Shown: positions 51,440 through 60,981, numbered from the stretch's first letter. The stretch is DNA of 64,000 bases from Micromonospora sp. WMMD882 (GCF_027497255.1 NZ_CP114903.1:2232001-2296000); one strand, 5' to 3'. Program-made: numbers and translations. The notes: a model not told the origin generated them from the letters alone.

Positions 51440-53947
51440 TCAGGGCGTGAGTTGCTCGATCTCGACCAGCGTGGAGTCCACGCCGACCAGCCCGGTCGAG
51501 TCGAACACCTCCAGCCACACCGACCAGGTGGTGACGGTGGTCGCGCTGGCCAGCGGGGCCAGCTCGCCGGTGAGGTTCGCGCAGCTCTTCGGGAGCACGA
51601 TGTCGTCGATCGGGCCACCGGTGGGCACCGCGCTGCCCTGGCAGAGCACCTTCTTGACCCCGCCGTCGCCGTACGCGGTCCACCGGTAGCGGGTGCCGGC
51701 CACCGCGCCGTCCTCGGCGTCGGCGCCGGTCCCGGTGAACGCGACCGGCAGCGGCGCGGCGTGGACCGTCGACAGCTTCACCGTCGACGCCGGCTTGGTG
51801 ATCGTGGCGGTCGGCCGGGTCTGCCCGGCCGGCGCCGCGGTGACCAGGAAGGCGCGCTGCACGACCGCTCCGCCCGCCGTGAACGTCACCGTGTACGGGC
51901 CCGGGACGACCGTGCCCGCCGGCAGGACGGCCTGGTGGCCGCTCTTCTGGAAGACCACCTCGTTGCCCCGCCGGACCGTCCAGGACGTCTGCGCGTCCGG
52001 CACCGGCCCGGACGTGTCGGGGTCGGCGGAGATGCCGACCAGACTGACCGGCTGCCCCGCGACGAGGCTGAGCCCGGCCGGCGGCGAGATGATGGCGGCG
52101 GTCGCCGGGCTGTCCACCACCGTGACGGTGACCGTCGCCGAGGCGGTCTGCCCGAGGCTGTCGGTGGCCTTGGCGGTGATGACGTGGGTGCCGGCCGACA
52201 GCGACGGCACGAACGTCATCGACCCGGTGCCCAGCGGTCCGTCGAGGTTGCTGGTCCAGGTCAGCGGCAGGTCCTTGCCGCCGAAGTCGATGGCGGTGCC
52301 CCACAGGTCCACCGACTGGCCCACGGTGAACTGTTGTTTGGTGTGCGGCATGCTGATGCTCACCGAGGGCTTCACGCCCAGCGCCTTGGCGACCGCGGCC
52401 AGGGCGTTGATCCGGCGCTGGCTGCCGGTCACATGCCAGCCCAGCTCGCCGACGTGCGCGGTCTCGTTGAGGATGTCGCGGACCTGGGCGGAGGTCAGGT
52501 CCGGGTTGGCGGCCATCACCAGGGCGGCGACCCCGCCCACGAACGGCGCGGCGAAACTGGTGCCGCACCGCGCCTCCGCCTCGTTGACGCCCGGCTGGGC
52601 CGGGTCGCGGAGAAGCTGGACGCACATCGGGCCGTAGATCTCCACCGAGGTGGTCACGTCACTGGTGCCGTAGTTCGACTTGTCCGCCACCGTCGCGTCC
52701 CACGTGTTCACACCGCCCACGCACATCACGTGGACGCTCTCGCAGGGCACGTAGAGCGTGTCGCCGTCGATGTTCCTGCCGTTGTTGCCGGACGACGACA
52801 CGATCAGCGCCCCGGTGTCCCGGACGTGCTTCATCCGCCGGTCGGTCCAGGTGCGGGCATGGGCCTTGCCGAGGGTCACGTCCCGGCCGAAGCTGAGGTT
52901 CACCACGTCCGGGCGGGTCGCCTCGGCGGCCTTCTCCAGCCGGCGCAGCTTCGTCCAGTAGTCGTTGCCGTTGCGGACCGCCACCAGCTCGTCGACCACC
53001 GGCCCGGCCGGACCGGCGGCGCCGTAGCCGTTGTCGACCTGACCCATCCCGGCGAGCGCCACGTCGGTGGCGTGCCACGGGCAGGGCGTGTCGTTGGTGC
53101 AGTTGCTGGGGTTGGGTTTGCCCCACTCGGCCGTGTACAGCGTCACCTTGGCGGGGAGGTCCGGGTTGGTCTGGAACCCACCGTCCAGCACCAGGTACTT
53201 CACCTGCCGGGTCAGCTTGCCCTTGGCCTGGAGCAGTTGCCAGGCCTTGGCCACGCCGGTGTCCATCGGGTTGCCCGACCCCATGTACGACCAGTCGAAG
53301 ACGTTCTTCTTGATGTTGGGTGCCTCGAAGACCTTGCCGTCGGCGATGCCGGCCGGCTCCACCAGCCAGTCGAGGACCAACTCGGTCCCGGCCCGCCACT
53401 CGGCGGCGGCCAACGCGAGCAGCCGCAGCGCGCGCTCGTCGCCGACCCGGTACCGGCCGGACTGGTCCGGCTCGGCGGCCCGCAGGTCGGCGACCAGGTT
53501 CGCCGGGTCGGCGCGGTCGACGTCCACCCGGACCAGGTGGTCCTGCCCCTGCCCGTCGGCCGGGAACGAGTCGAGCAGCTGGCCGCCCCAGCGGGTCAGA
53601 AAGGCGTCCAGCCCGGCCTGGTCGGCGGTGCGCACCAGCACCTCGTCGAGCACCAGGCCGGCGGGTGACCCGTCCGGCCCGGCCAGCACGCCGACCTCCC
53701 GGTTCGTGCCGAGCCGGCCCACCGGGTCGAGCGGCAGCCGGGGTACCGGCAGCCCCGGGTCGATCTCGAAGGCCAGCGGCTCCTCGTTCGTGCTGCCGGG
53801 CGCCTCGGTCCGGCTGGCGGGCGCCGTCGGGACGGCGTCCGCCGCGCCGGGCGCGACGAGTCCGCCGACCAGCGCCGCCACGACGGCGGTGGTCAGGGTC
53901 CGGCGTCCGGCGGTGAACAGTCGGCGGGCGGAACGGGTGGGTGTCAC
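51440..53947 (-). CDS. Secreted S8 subtilisin-like protease with C-terminal Ig/PKD-like domains
   Basis: 835 residues. Signal peptide ~1-39 with an arginine-rich front and ALVGGLVAPGAADA. A ~180-residue propeptide-like region follows. The catalytic triad is D ~252 in VLDGGFQTNPDL, H ~290 in PWHATDVALAGMG, and S ~461 in CGTSFAAPFVGGVAAL; the oxyanion Asn is in SSSGNNGRN. The last ~300 residues form about three beta-sandwich repeats (TVTVTVVDSPATAAIISPPA; TATITKPAST). Starts at a GTG with GAGGAG upstream. It is divergent (131 bp) from the sigma-factor fusion and could act on its extracellular part (inference). Confidence 0.92.
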   Translation of the reverse strand: MTPTRSARRLFTAGRRTLTTAVVAALVGGLVAPGAADAVPTAPASRTEAPGSTNEEPLAFEIDPGLPVPRLPLDPVGRLGTNREVGVLAGPDGSPAGLVLDEVLVRTADQAGLDAFLTRWGGQLLDSFPADGQGQDHLVRVDVDRADPANLVADLRAAEPDQSGRYRVGDERALRLLALAAAEWRAGTELVLDWLVEPAGIADGKVFEAPNIKKNVFDWSYMGSGNPMDTGVAKAWQLLQAKGKLTRQVKYLVLDGGFQTNPDLPAKVTLYTAEWGKPNPSNCTNDTPCPWHATDVALAGMGQVDNGYGAAGPAGPVVDELVAVRNGNDYWTKLRRLEKAAEATRPDVVNLSFGRDVTLGKAHARTWTDRRMKHVRDTGALIVSSSGNNGRNIDGDTLYVPCESVHVMCVGGVNTWDATVADKSNYGTSDVTTSVEIYGPMCVQLLRDPAQPGVNEAEARCGTSFAAPFVGGVAALVMAANPDLTSAQVRDILNETAHVGELGWHVTGSQRRINALAAVAKALGVKPSVSISMPHTKQQFTVGQSVDLWGTAIDFGGKDLPLTWTSNLDGPLGTGSMTFVPSLSAGTHVITAKATDSLGQTASATVTVTVVDSPATAAIISPPAGLSLVAGQPVSLVGISADPDTSGPVPDAQTSWTVRRGNEVVFQKSGHQAVLPAGTVVPGPYTVTFTAGGAVVQRAFLVTAAPAGQTRPTATITKPASTVKLSTVHAAPLPVAFTGTGADAEDGAVAGTRYRWTAYGDGGVKKVLCQGSAVPTGGPIDDIVLPKSCANLTGELAPLASATTVTTWSVWLEVFDSTGLVGVDSTLVEIEQLTP

Positions 53948-54078
53948 GGTGTCTCCTCGGGTGTCCGTGGTGGACTGACACCGGTGTGAGCGCCGACGGG
54001 TCGGGATGCCAACAGATTTCCCCAGAAGTTTCTCGCTCCGCTTTTACTGGACTGGTCGACGAGCGGTGGGAGTCACGG

Positions 54079-55941
54079 ATGGACACGGCGGCGCAGGACG
54101 ACCGGGCCCTCGTCGAAGCCGTACGCCGGGGCGAGCGGGCCGGCCTGGAAGGCATGTACCGGCGGTACGCCGACCGGCTCTACACGTACGCCCGGGTGGT
54201 GACGCGCGAGCCGGAGGCCGCCGCGGACGCCGTCCACGACGCGTTTCTCGCCGCCGGTCAACGCATCGACCAGCTCCGCGACCCGGACCGGCTGCGGCCC
54301 TGGCTCTACGCGATCGTGCGCAACGAATGCCTGCGGCAGCTACGGGAACGGTCCCGCTCCACGCCACTGGACGAGGCGGCCGAGCCGGTGGCCGACGCCG
54401 CCGACCCGGGCGCGGACGTCAACGCCCAGCAGGTACGCGAACTCGTCCACGCGGCGGCGGACGCCCTCAACCCGGGCGACCGCGAGGTGGTCCACCTGGC
54501 GATCCGCCACGACCTGTCCTCCGCCGACATCGGCGCGGCCCTCGGGGTCCCCGCCAACCACGCCCACGCCCGCCTGTCCCGGGCCCGGGCGCAGCTCGAA
54601 CGGGCGCTCGGCGCGCTGCTCGTCGCCCGTGGCGGCAGCCGGGACTGCCCCGAGCTGGCCAACCTGATCGACGGCTGGGCGGGCCGGCTCACCCCGACCC
54701 TGCGCAAGCGGGTCGCCCGGCACGTCGACGACTGCGCGGTGTGCGGGCTGCTGCGCCGGGAGCAGCTCAACCCGGCGGCGCTGCTGTCCGCGTACACCGC
54801 GCCGGGGTTCCTCGTGGTCGCCGGGTCGGTGTGGTCGAGGCTGGCCGACGCCGACCCGACCGGGCGCGTGGTGGCCGGCGCCGCCGACGGCCCGGCCGGT
54901 GGCCCGACCGACGTTACGGACGGCAGCGCCGACGGCGGGGCGACCGACGTCGCCGAGGGCGCTGCGGACGTCCGTCCCGACGCGCCGGGCGGGTCGCCCC
55001 CGGGCGGGACGGCCACGCCGCCGGCGTCGGACGGACAGGTCCACGCGGACCTCGACCCGTCGGGCCCGGTCGACGGCGTCGGCGCGCCGACCGGGACCAC
55101 GAACGGCGTGGCCGTTTCCGCGCGGACCGGCGAGCCGGACGGGCAGCACGCCCCGGAGCCGGGTGACGGGCCGACCCCGGCGGTCGTGGCGGTGAGCGAC
55201 GTGCCACGGCCACGAGCTGCGGATTCCGCCGCCCCCGGGACGTCGGCGGCGGCCCGGGACCGGCGACGACGACGGCGGCTGGCGGTGACCGCCGGGCTGC
55301 TGGCGCTCCTCGCGGTGGCCGGCGCGTGGGGACTCGCCGGTCGCCCGGCCGGGCAGGTGGCCGCGACGTCCGGGGCGGCGGCCGACCGGGCGAGTGGCCC
55401 GACGACGGCCGCAGCGGCCCCGGCGGCGACCGCTCCCGTGGTCACCGCCACCGCCAGCGACGCCGCCCCGGCCAGTGGGACCGTTCCGGCCAGCGGGACC
55501 GCTGACCGGGCGACGCCGGCGGCCGGGGCGACGGGGCCCACCCCGTCGGTCGCGCCGGGGACCCGACCGGGCCCCGGGCCGGGCGGGACGGCCGGGCCCA
55601 CCGGCGCGCCGACCACGGCCCCGCCGACCAGCACGCCACCGCCGGCCCGGGCGTTCACCGTCACGGCGAGCGGGCACGTCCGCTGCGGCCAGGACACCTA
55701 CAGTCTGGTCGTCCGGGCCGCCGGTGGCGCTGCGGTGGCCCGGGCGGAGATTCGCTGGACGCCCACCGGCGACGCCCCGTCCACCCGGGCCATGCCGGTG
55801 GACGGGGCGTCCGCGCAGGTGACGGTGGGACAGCTACGGGCGTCCGCGCTGACCTGGTCGGTACGGATGACCGCCACCGACGGGCGCGCCGCGCAGAGCC
55901 CCACCTACCAGGTCACCGACCCGTGCCTGCGGCCCGGCTGA
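54079..55941 (+). CDS. ECF-type sigma factor fused to zinc-finger anti-sigma segment, membrane helix and extracellular domain
   Basis: 620 residues. Residues ~10-90 are sigma region 2 (EAVRRGERAGLEGMYRRYAD, AADAVHDAFLAA, RPWLYAIVRNECLRQL). Residues ~115-180 are region 4 (ALNPGDREVVHLAIRHDLSS, ADIGAALGVPANHAHARLSR). Residues ~214-222 read RHVDDCAVC, the H-x3-C-x2-C anti-sigma zinc motif. A ~170-residue Gly/Asp/Pro-rich linker follows, then a membrane helix at ~400-422 (LAVTAGLLALLAVAGAWGLA), a Thr/Pro/Ala stalk and a C-terminal Ig-like domain with two cysteines (HVRCGQD ... TDPCL). It should be a sigma factor held at the membrane in an inactive state. The ATG at 54079 has GGGAG upstream. Confidence 0.88.
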   Translation: MDTAAQDDRALVEAVRRGERAGLEGMYRRYADRLYTYARVVTREPEAAADAVHDAFLAAGQRIDQLRDPDRLRPWLYAIVRNECLRQLRERSRSTPLDEAAEPVADAADPGADVNAQQVRELVHAAADALNPGDREVVHLAIRHDLSSADIGAALGVPANHAHARLSRARAQLERALGALLVARGGSRDCPELANLIDGWAGRLTPTLRKRVARHVDDCAVCGLLRREQLNPAALLSAYTAPGFLVVAGSVWSRLADADPTGRVVAGAADGPAGGPTDVTDGSADGGATDVAEGAADVRPDAPGGSPPGGTATPPASDGQVHADLDPSGPVDGVGAPTGTTNGVAVSARTGEPDGQHAPEPGDGPTPAVVAVSDVPRPRAADSAAPGTSAAARDRRRRRRLAVTAGLLALLAVAGAWGLAGRPAGQVAATSGAAADRASGPTTAAAAPAATAPVVTATASDAAPASGTVPASGTADRATPAAGATGPTPSVAPGTRPGPGPGGTAGPTGAPTTAPPTSTPPPARAFTVTASGHVRCGQDTYSLVVRAAGGAAVARAEIRWTPTGDAPSTRAMPVDGASAQVTVGQLRASALTWSVRMTATDGRAAQSPTYQVTDPCLRPG

Positions 55942-55961
55942 CATTCCGGCGACCCGGCGGG

Positions 55962-58043
55962 TCACTCCAGTTCGTTGGGGGTGTCGTGGCCGACCTCGTA
56001 CGGGGTGGTGACGCCCTCGTAGACGACGTGCGACATCATGCCGGCGGCCGCGTGGTCGAGGTTGTGGCAGTGGTCCATCCACAGGCCCGGGTTGTCGGCC
56101 TTGAAGGCCACCTCCCAGATCTCGCCCACCTCGACGTTGACGGTGTCCAGCCAGAGTGGGCTGCCGGTGGCCGGTCTGCCGTTGCGGCTGAGCACCAGCA
56201 CGTGATGGCCGTGCAGGTGCATCGGGTGGTCGAAGTGGCTGCGGTTGGCGAACCGCACCTTCACCAGGTCACCCTCGCGGACGACGAGCGACGGGGCGTC
56301 CGGGAACGCCTTGCCGTTGCTGGCCCAGACCACCGTGAACCTCCCGTCGTAGAACCACAGCTCGTTGTCGAAGACCAGCGAGTGCGTCCTGGTGAAGGTG
56401 CTGTCCGGGCCGAACGGGGTGGGCGCCGGTGAGCCGTACGTGGTCGGGTCGAAGGCGTCCTGCGGCTTGTCCGGCGCGATGTCGCCGGTGCCGTCGGCGC
56501 TGAGCAGCAGGCCGCCCTCGACGACCCGCAGCTCGCTGCCGTAGCGGCGCAGCTCGGTGAGGCGGACCGGCCGCGCCGGCATGGTGAACTCGACGTCGTA
56601 CCGGCCGCCGCCGCCGATGACGAGCTGCTCGCCGCTGACGTCGGTCGGCGCGTTGACCGGGTTGCCGTCGATCGCCACCACCTTGAACGGGGTGCCGGTC
56701 AGCGAGTACCGGTGGGTCGCCCCGTCGGTGTTGACCAGCCGCAGCCGGACCGGGACGCCGGGGGCCGTCCGACGCCGTTCGAGCCGGTCGATCGTGCCGA
56801 ACAGGGCCGGCGGCTCCAGGGGCAGCGCGCCGTCGTACCAGGTGTGGGCGGCGACGACGACGTCCTGCGTGCCGGGGGCCAGGTCGGTCTGCTCCGGTTC
56901 GATGATCAGCGGCCCGAACAGGCCCTTCTTCACCTGGATCGAGGACTGCTGGTGGGAGTGGTACCAGTGGGTGCCGACCTCGTCGGGGCGGAACCGGTAG
57001 ACGTGCGTGCCGCCCGGACGGATCGCGTCCTGGGTGACCCCGGCGACGCCGTCCTCGGCGTTGGGCACGTCCACGCCGTGCCAGTGCACCGACACGTTGG
57101 TGTCCGGCACCTTGTTGACCACGGTGACCTCGATCAGCTCACCGCGCTTGACCCGCAGCTCCGGGCCGGGGCTCTGGCCGTTGAACAGCCACGCGTCGAC
57201 CTCCCGGCCGGAGGCCAGCCGCAGCTTCTTCGCCTCGGCGACCAGGGTGTACCGGCGGTCGGGGGTCTCGGCGCGCGGGCCGGTCAGGTCGGCCACGCTC
57301 ACCGCAAGGCCGGCGTGCGCGCCGTGCGGGCCGGCCGCCGAGTACGCCGCGCCGTGCGCGTGATCGGCCATGTTGATGCGGCCGGGCAGCGTGGTCGTGC
57401 CGGCCGCCCAGCTCAGGCCACCGACCAGGAGCAGCACGAACGCGGTGGCGACGGCGACCGCGCGCAGCGCCCGCACCGGTAGCGACCGGCGGACCGGCCC
57501 GCCGTTCGACGCCACCCGGAACCGGTACGCGTGCCACAGCCAGAGCAGCGCCACCACGGTCAGGTAGCCGGTGTGGACGGTGAGGATCGGGACGAGCTGC
57601 GGCGGTCCCATGGTGACCAGGATGGCGGTGACGAAGCCGAGCAGCGCGCCGAGCGCGGTGGCCTGGACCGGTACCACCGCCTGCGGGGCGAACGTGGCCA
57701 GCCGGGTCCCGGCCGACGGTTCCCGCCGGTGGGCCCGCCAGCGTGGCACGGACAGCAGCAGCACCGCGACAGCCGGCAGCACCACCAGGGGCAGCGCCAC
57801 CGCGACCCGGTCGGCGACGAACAGGTAGCCGAAGCCGCCCATCAGCACGGTGGTGGTGATCCGGCCGGCGACCAGCAGCATCCCGATGGCGACCAGCGTC
57901 AACAGGAAGGTGGCGCGACGGCGGCCCCGCCGGTCGGAACGGTGACGCGGTCGGCGCGCCACCAGGACCGCCGTCGTGCCCCACAGCAGGGTGAGGAACA
58001 ACGCGGCCTCGATGTCGTAGTTGAGATAGCTTTCGAACAGCAC
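55962..58043 (-). CDS. Multicopper oxidase with N-terminal multi-pass membrane domain
   Basis: 693 residues. Residues ~1-215 hold about six membrane helices (AALFLTLLWGTTAVLVARRP; PLVVLPAVAVLLLSV; LTVVALLWLWHAYRF). Residues ~240-690 are a three-domain laccase-type oxidase with all copper motifs: VSVHWHGVDVP, THWYHSHQQSS, FDHPMHLHGHHVLVLS and WMDHCHNLDHAAAGMM. The catalytic part should face outside. The short His/Ala/Gly segment ADHAHGAAYSAAGPHGAHAG before it may bind metal. Starts at a GTG with GGAGG, 30 bases after the acyltransferase stop, so one transcript. Substrate unknown; copper or phenol oxidation are both possible. Confidence 0.9.
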   Translation of the reverse strand: MLFESYLNYDIEAALFLTLLWGTTAVLVARRPRHRSDRRGRRRATFLLTLVAIGMLLVAGRITTTVLMGGFGYLFVADRVAVALPLVVLPAVAVLLLSVPRWRAHRREPSAGTRLATFAPQAVVPVQATALGALLGFVTAILVTMGPPQLVPILTVHTGYLTVVALLWLWHAYRFRVASNGGPVRRSLPVRALRAVAVATAFVLLLVGGLSWAAGTTTLPGRINMADHAHGAAYSAAGPHGAHAGLAVSVADLTGPRAETPDRRYTLVAEAKKLRLASGREVDAWLFNGQSPGPELRVKRGELIEVTVVNKVPDTNVSVHWHGVDVPNAEDGVAGVTQDAIRPGGTHVYRFRPDEVGTHWYHSHQQSSIQVKKGLFGPLIIEPEQTDLAPGTQDVVVAAHTWYDGALPLEPPALFGTIDRLERRRTAPGVPVRLRLVNTDGATHRYSLTGTPFKVVAIDGNPVNAPTDVSGEQLVIGGGGRYDVEFTMPARPVRLTELRRYGSELRVVEGGLLLSADGTGDIAPDKPQDAFDPTTYGSPAPTPFGPDSTFTRTHSLVFDNELWFYDGRFTVVWASNGKAFPDAPSLVVREGDLVKVRFANRSHFDHPMHLHGHHVLVLSRNGRPATGSPLWLDTVNVEVGEIWEVAFKADNPGLWMDHCHNLDHAAAGMMSHVVYEGVTTPYEVGHDTPNELE

Positions 58044-58073
58044 GAAGAGCCTCCGGGATCGGGCGGTCGGTCG

Positions 58074-60095
58074 TCAGGCGCGGCGGGCGGCGAGGCCGTC
58101 CACCGCGTCCCAGCGCAGGTCGTGGCCCTCGGTCCAGAGCCGCGCCGCCACGGTCAGCGCCGCCCGGCGGTCCGCTGCCGGGGCGCCGGGCGCGGCGGGC
58201 AGCAGCCCCAGCACGTCGCTGGCCTTCGACCGCACCGCCCGGTGCTGGCGGGCCACGTTGGTCAGCCCCTGACCGGCGCCGGCCTCCACGAGCAGCAGCT
58301 CGCCGGTGCCGAGCAGCGCGTCCAGCGCCGGCCAGAACAGCACCGGGTCGGCGATCTGGGTGGTCCAGAACGCCGGGTCGCCGGCCGTCGCGTCGTCCAG
58401 CTTCCGGCCGGTGTACGCGGAGTAGACGGTGTCCACCGGCGGGCCGGGCCGGGCCGCCTCGACGGCCGGCCGGGTGGCCAGGGACGCCTCGTGCACGGCC
58501 GGACTGTGGAACGCCTGACGGGCCCTGGCGAGCCGGCAGACGTACCCCTGTTCGCGCAGTTTCTCCCGGACCACGGCGAGGGCCTCGTCCGGGCCGGCCA
58601 GCATGGTCTGCCGGGGCGCGTTCACGGCGGCGACGGCGACCTGCCCGGTCGGGTCCAGGCTCAGGTACGGCTGGAGCTCGTCGGCGGTGGCGGCGACGGC
58701 GAGCATGCCGCCCGGCGGGGTCCGCAGCACCTCGGTCACCCGGGCCCGCATCAGCGCGACGGCGGCGGGCAGGCTGAACGCGCCGCCGAGGGTGGCGGCG
58801 ACCATCTCCCCGGCGCTGTGCCCGAGCAGGGCCACCGGCCGTACCCCCCAGGCGCGGACCATCGCGCCGAGCGCGTAGCCGACGGCGAACAGCAGCGGCT
58901 GGGCGCGGGAGCCGTCGTCGAAGGGGACGTCCGGGTCGGCGGAGAGCCACTCGGCGCGCAGCCGGTCGCCGCCGTCGCCCCACAGCGCGAAGAACGTGTC
59001 CATGGCGGCGGTGAAGACCGGGTCGTGCTCGTACAGTCCGGCGCCCATCCGGGGGTACTGCGCGCCCTGCCCGGGGAAGAGCAACGCCACCGGCCGCCCC
59101 TGCGGCGTGACCGGCCGACGTCGGTCCAGCGCGTCGGCCGCCTCGGCGGCGGTGGCCGCGACGACCGCGCCGCGTACCCCGACCGGGGAGGTGGCCCGGG
59201 ACGCCGCGTGCCGGGCCAGGCTCTCGACCCGCCGCCGGTCGTCGCCGAACAGGTCACCGTCGAAGCGGGCCAGTCGGCCCATCGCCCGGCACAGCCGCTC
59301 CTCGGCGGCCCCGTCCCGCGCCGACCAGCGCACCAGCAGCGGGTCGCCGGCCGGGCGGGTCGGCCCCGCAGGCGGCAGGAGCAGCACCGCGTGTCCCCGA
59401 CGCACGGTGTCCGGCAGCGCGACAGCGGTGGGCGCGCGGTGGTCGGCGACCTGGTTCGGGGCGGCGCATCCGGCGGCGAGCATCCGCCGCAGGTCGCCGG
59501 GGCGCAGCACGCCGCACCGGGACCTGTCGACAGCGGTGAGGTCGTCGGTCGCCCGGACGACGGCCAGCGGCGGGGTGTCCGGATGCCACGCTTCGGCGCT
59601 GCGGCGCAACGCCACGACCAGCCAGCGGCCCGGCTCGTCGTCGAGCTCGGTGGCGAGCAGGGCGAGGTCGGCCTCCGCGTCGGCCAGCAACGTGACCGCG
59701 TGACGCAGCGCCGCGCAGAGCCGGGGTACGACGACCACGGCGTCTACTCCCGGCGGCGGCGCTGCCCGCCACGGTGACGGCGACGGCGCTGCCCGCCACG
59801 GTGACGGCGACGGGTGGGGCGCCGCCGGGGCGCCGGCCAGCACGAGCACGGTACGCCGGCCACGCCGTACGGCCGGGCCGAGCTGCCCGAGCACGGCCGC
59901 GACGGCCGCACCGAGCCGGTCGGGCACGGCGGTCGGGGTGTCGGCGTGTCCGAGATGTTTGGCGGATCCGGTGTGGTTGACGAGTCCGACGTGGTCGACG
60001 TTCCCCATGTCGTTGGTGGGCTCGGTGCCCTCGGTCGGTCCCGGTGCCACCGGGCCGGCAGCCCAGCACACGATCGCGGCGTCAGTCGCTGCCAT
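58074..60095 (-). CDS. Discrete PKS-type acyltransferase (malonyl-type AT) with KS-AT linker
   Basis: 673 residues. Residues ~325-610 are a full AT domain: VALLFPGQGAQYPRMGAGLY, nucleophile in LLGHSAGEMVAATLGG (~residue 423), AFHSPAVHE (the substrate motif is QAFH, close to the malonyl HAFH type) and VEAGAGQGLTNVARQH. Residues ~230-320 resemble the KS-AT linker (LLVRWSARDGAAEERLCRAM). The first ~230 residues look like an eroded, non-catalytic part and contain a 9-residue tandem repeat. No ketosynthase or ACP is in the window. It may load an ACP elsewhere or transfer acyl groups to another carrier. GAGGTG precedes the ATG at 60095; GTG 60098 is an alternative. Confidence 0.88.
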   Translation of the reverse strand: MAATDAAIVCWAAGPVAPGPTEGTEPTNDMGNVDHVGLVNHTGSAKHLGHADTPTAVPDRLGAAVAAVLGQLGPAVRRGRRTVLVLAGAPAAPHPSPSPWRAAPSPSPWRAAPPPGVDAVVVVPRLCAALRHAVTLLADAEADLALLATELDDEPGRWLVVALRRSAEAWHPDTPPLAVVRATDDLTAVDRSRCGVLRPGDLRRMLAAGCAAPNQVADHRAPTAVALPDTVRRGHAVLLLPPAGPTRPAGDPLLVRWSARDGAAEERLCRAMGRLARFDGDLFGDDRRRVESLARHAASRATSPVGVRGAVVAATAAEAADALDRRRPVTPQGRPVALLFPGQGAQYPRMGAGLYEHDPVFTAAMDTFFALWGDGGDRLRAEWLSADPDVPFDDGSRAQPLLFAVGYALGAMVRAWGVRPVALLGHSAGEMVAATLGGAFSLPAAVALMRARVTEVLRTPPGGMLAVAATADELQPYLSLDPTGQVAVAAVNAPRQTMLAGPDEALAVVREKLREQGYVCRLARARQAFHSPAVHEASLATRPAVEAARPGPPVDTVYSAYTGRKLDDATAGDPAFWTTQIADPVLFWPALDALLGTGELLLVEAGAGQGLTNVARQHRAVRSKASDVLGLLPAAPGAPAADRRAALTVAARLWTEGHDLRWDAVDGLAARRA
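59758..59811. repeat. 27-bp tandem repeat inside the acyltransferase gene
   Basis: Two perfect copies (59758-59784, 59785-59811) encode a 9-residue unit, S-P-S-P-W-R-A-A-P. Divisible by three, so in-frame expansion is possible. It lies in the non-catalytic N-terminal region. Confidence 0.85.
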
Positions 60096-60443
60096 CACCG
60101 GTCACCTCTTCTCCGCTGGTGGCCCGACCGCCGACGACGGCGCAGGACCGTCCGGGCAGGTCGCGCCGGTGTCGTTCGAGACCGGACCGACGCTGGCAGC
60201 CGAGGCTCGAAGACGGTTCGAAGGCACCTGGAATCCGGGGGCGCCTGGAATCCGGGGGCCTCCGAAAGCCGGAACGGACGGCGCGGCCGGCGGGGCGGGG
60301 CGAGCGGCCGGCGGGGCAGGCGGACGGTGGGGACGTACCGCGACGGCTCCAGCGATCCTCGCGGCGGCGTCGAGAGGCCGCCCCGAGGATGGCCCGGTGT
60401 CGGATCGGCCGGCGGCGGTCGAGCGAACCGGTGGAGGAATGCG
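60096..60443. other. 348-bp divergent promoter region between acyltransferase and DUF1772 genes
   Basis: No gene recognised. Contains a 17-bp-period direct repeat (CCTGGAATCCGGGGG at 60227 and 60244) and a second repeated block (GCGGCCGGCGGGGC at about 60283 and 60304). No clear -10/-35 pair was found by eye. It should carry promoters for both flanking operons. Confidence 0.6.
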
Positions 60444-60911
60444 ATGAGCTGGACCCAGTTCCTGGTCCCCGTCACGCTGGTGGGTACTGGAATGGCTGCC
60501 GGTGGGCTGATGATCACCGTCCTCGGCGGGGTGCCGCTGCTGCTCCGGCTGCCGACCGACCAGTACGTGCCGATCCACCAGTTCCTGGTGACCCGCTTCG
60601 ATCCGTTCATGCCGATCTGCATGATCACGTCACTGGTGGTGGACCTGCTGCTCACCGTGCTGGTGGACGAGCCGCTTTCCCGGATCGGCTTCGGGGTGGC
60701 CGCAGTGCTACTGCTCGGCGCGATGGTCATCTCGCTGACCAGGAACGTCCCGATCAACCGCTGGCTCAGGACCCTCGACCCGCAGCGGTTGCCGGACAAC
60801 TTCGACGAGATCAACCCGCGGGTCCGCTGGGGCAACTGGAACTCGGTGCGCACGGTCCTCGTCGTCACCGCCCTGGCCACCAGCGCGATCGCCGTCGGCC
60901 CGCTGCTCTGA
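60444..60911 (+). CDS. DUF1772-like membrane protein
   Basis: 155 residues. Four membrane helices: LVPVTLVGTGMAAGGLMITV, PFMPICMITSLVVDLLLTVL, IGFGVAAVLLLGAMVISL and VRTVLVVTALATSAIAVGPL. The polar loop NVPINRWLRTLDPQRLPDNF then NPRVRWGNWN is the DUF1772 signature (anthrone-oxygenase-like family). In polyketide clusters relatives oxidise anthrones to quinones; a membrane redox role here is inferred. GGAGG precedes the ATG. It is divergent from the acyltransferase and 70 bases before the next membrane gene. Confidence 0.82.
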   Translation: MSWTQFLVPVTLVGTGMAAGGLMITVLGGVPLLLRLPTDQYVPIHQFLVTRFDPFMPICMITSLVVDLLLTVLVDEPLSRIGFGVAAVLLLGAMVISLTRNVPINRWLRTLDPQRLPDNFDEINPRVRWGNWNSVRTVLVVTALATSAIAVGPLL

Positions 60912-60981
60912 CCCTGCCCGCGCCGGCCCCCGCCCGTGTCGTCCGCCGTCCGTCCCCCGTTCGTCCCGTGAAAGGCTAACA

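Noticed and set aside
57531..59777. 748-residue plus-strand open frame
   Set aside because: Antisense of the membrane oxidase and acyltransferase genes; composition typical of a high-GC shadow.
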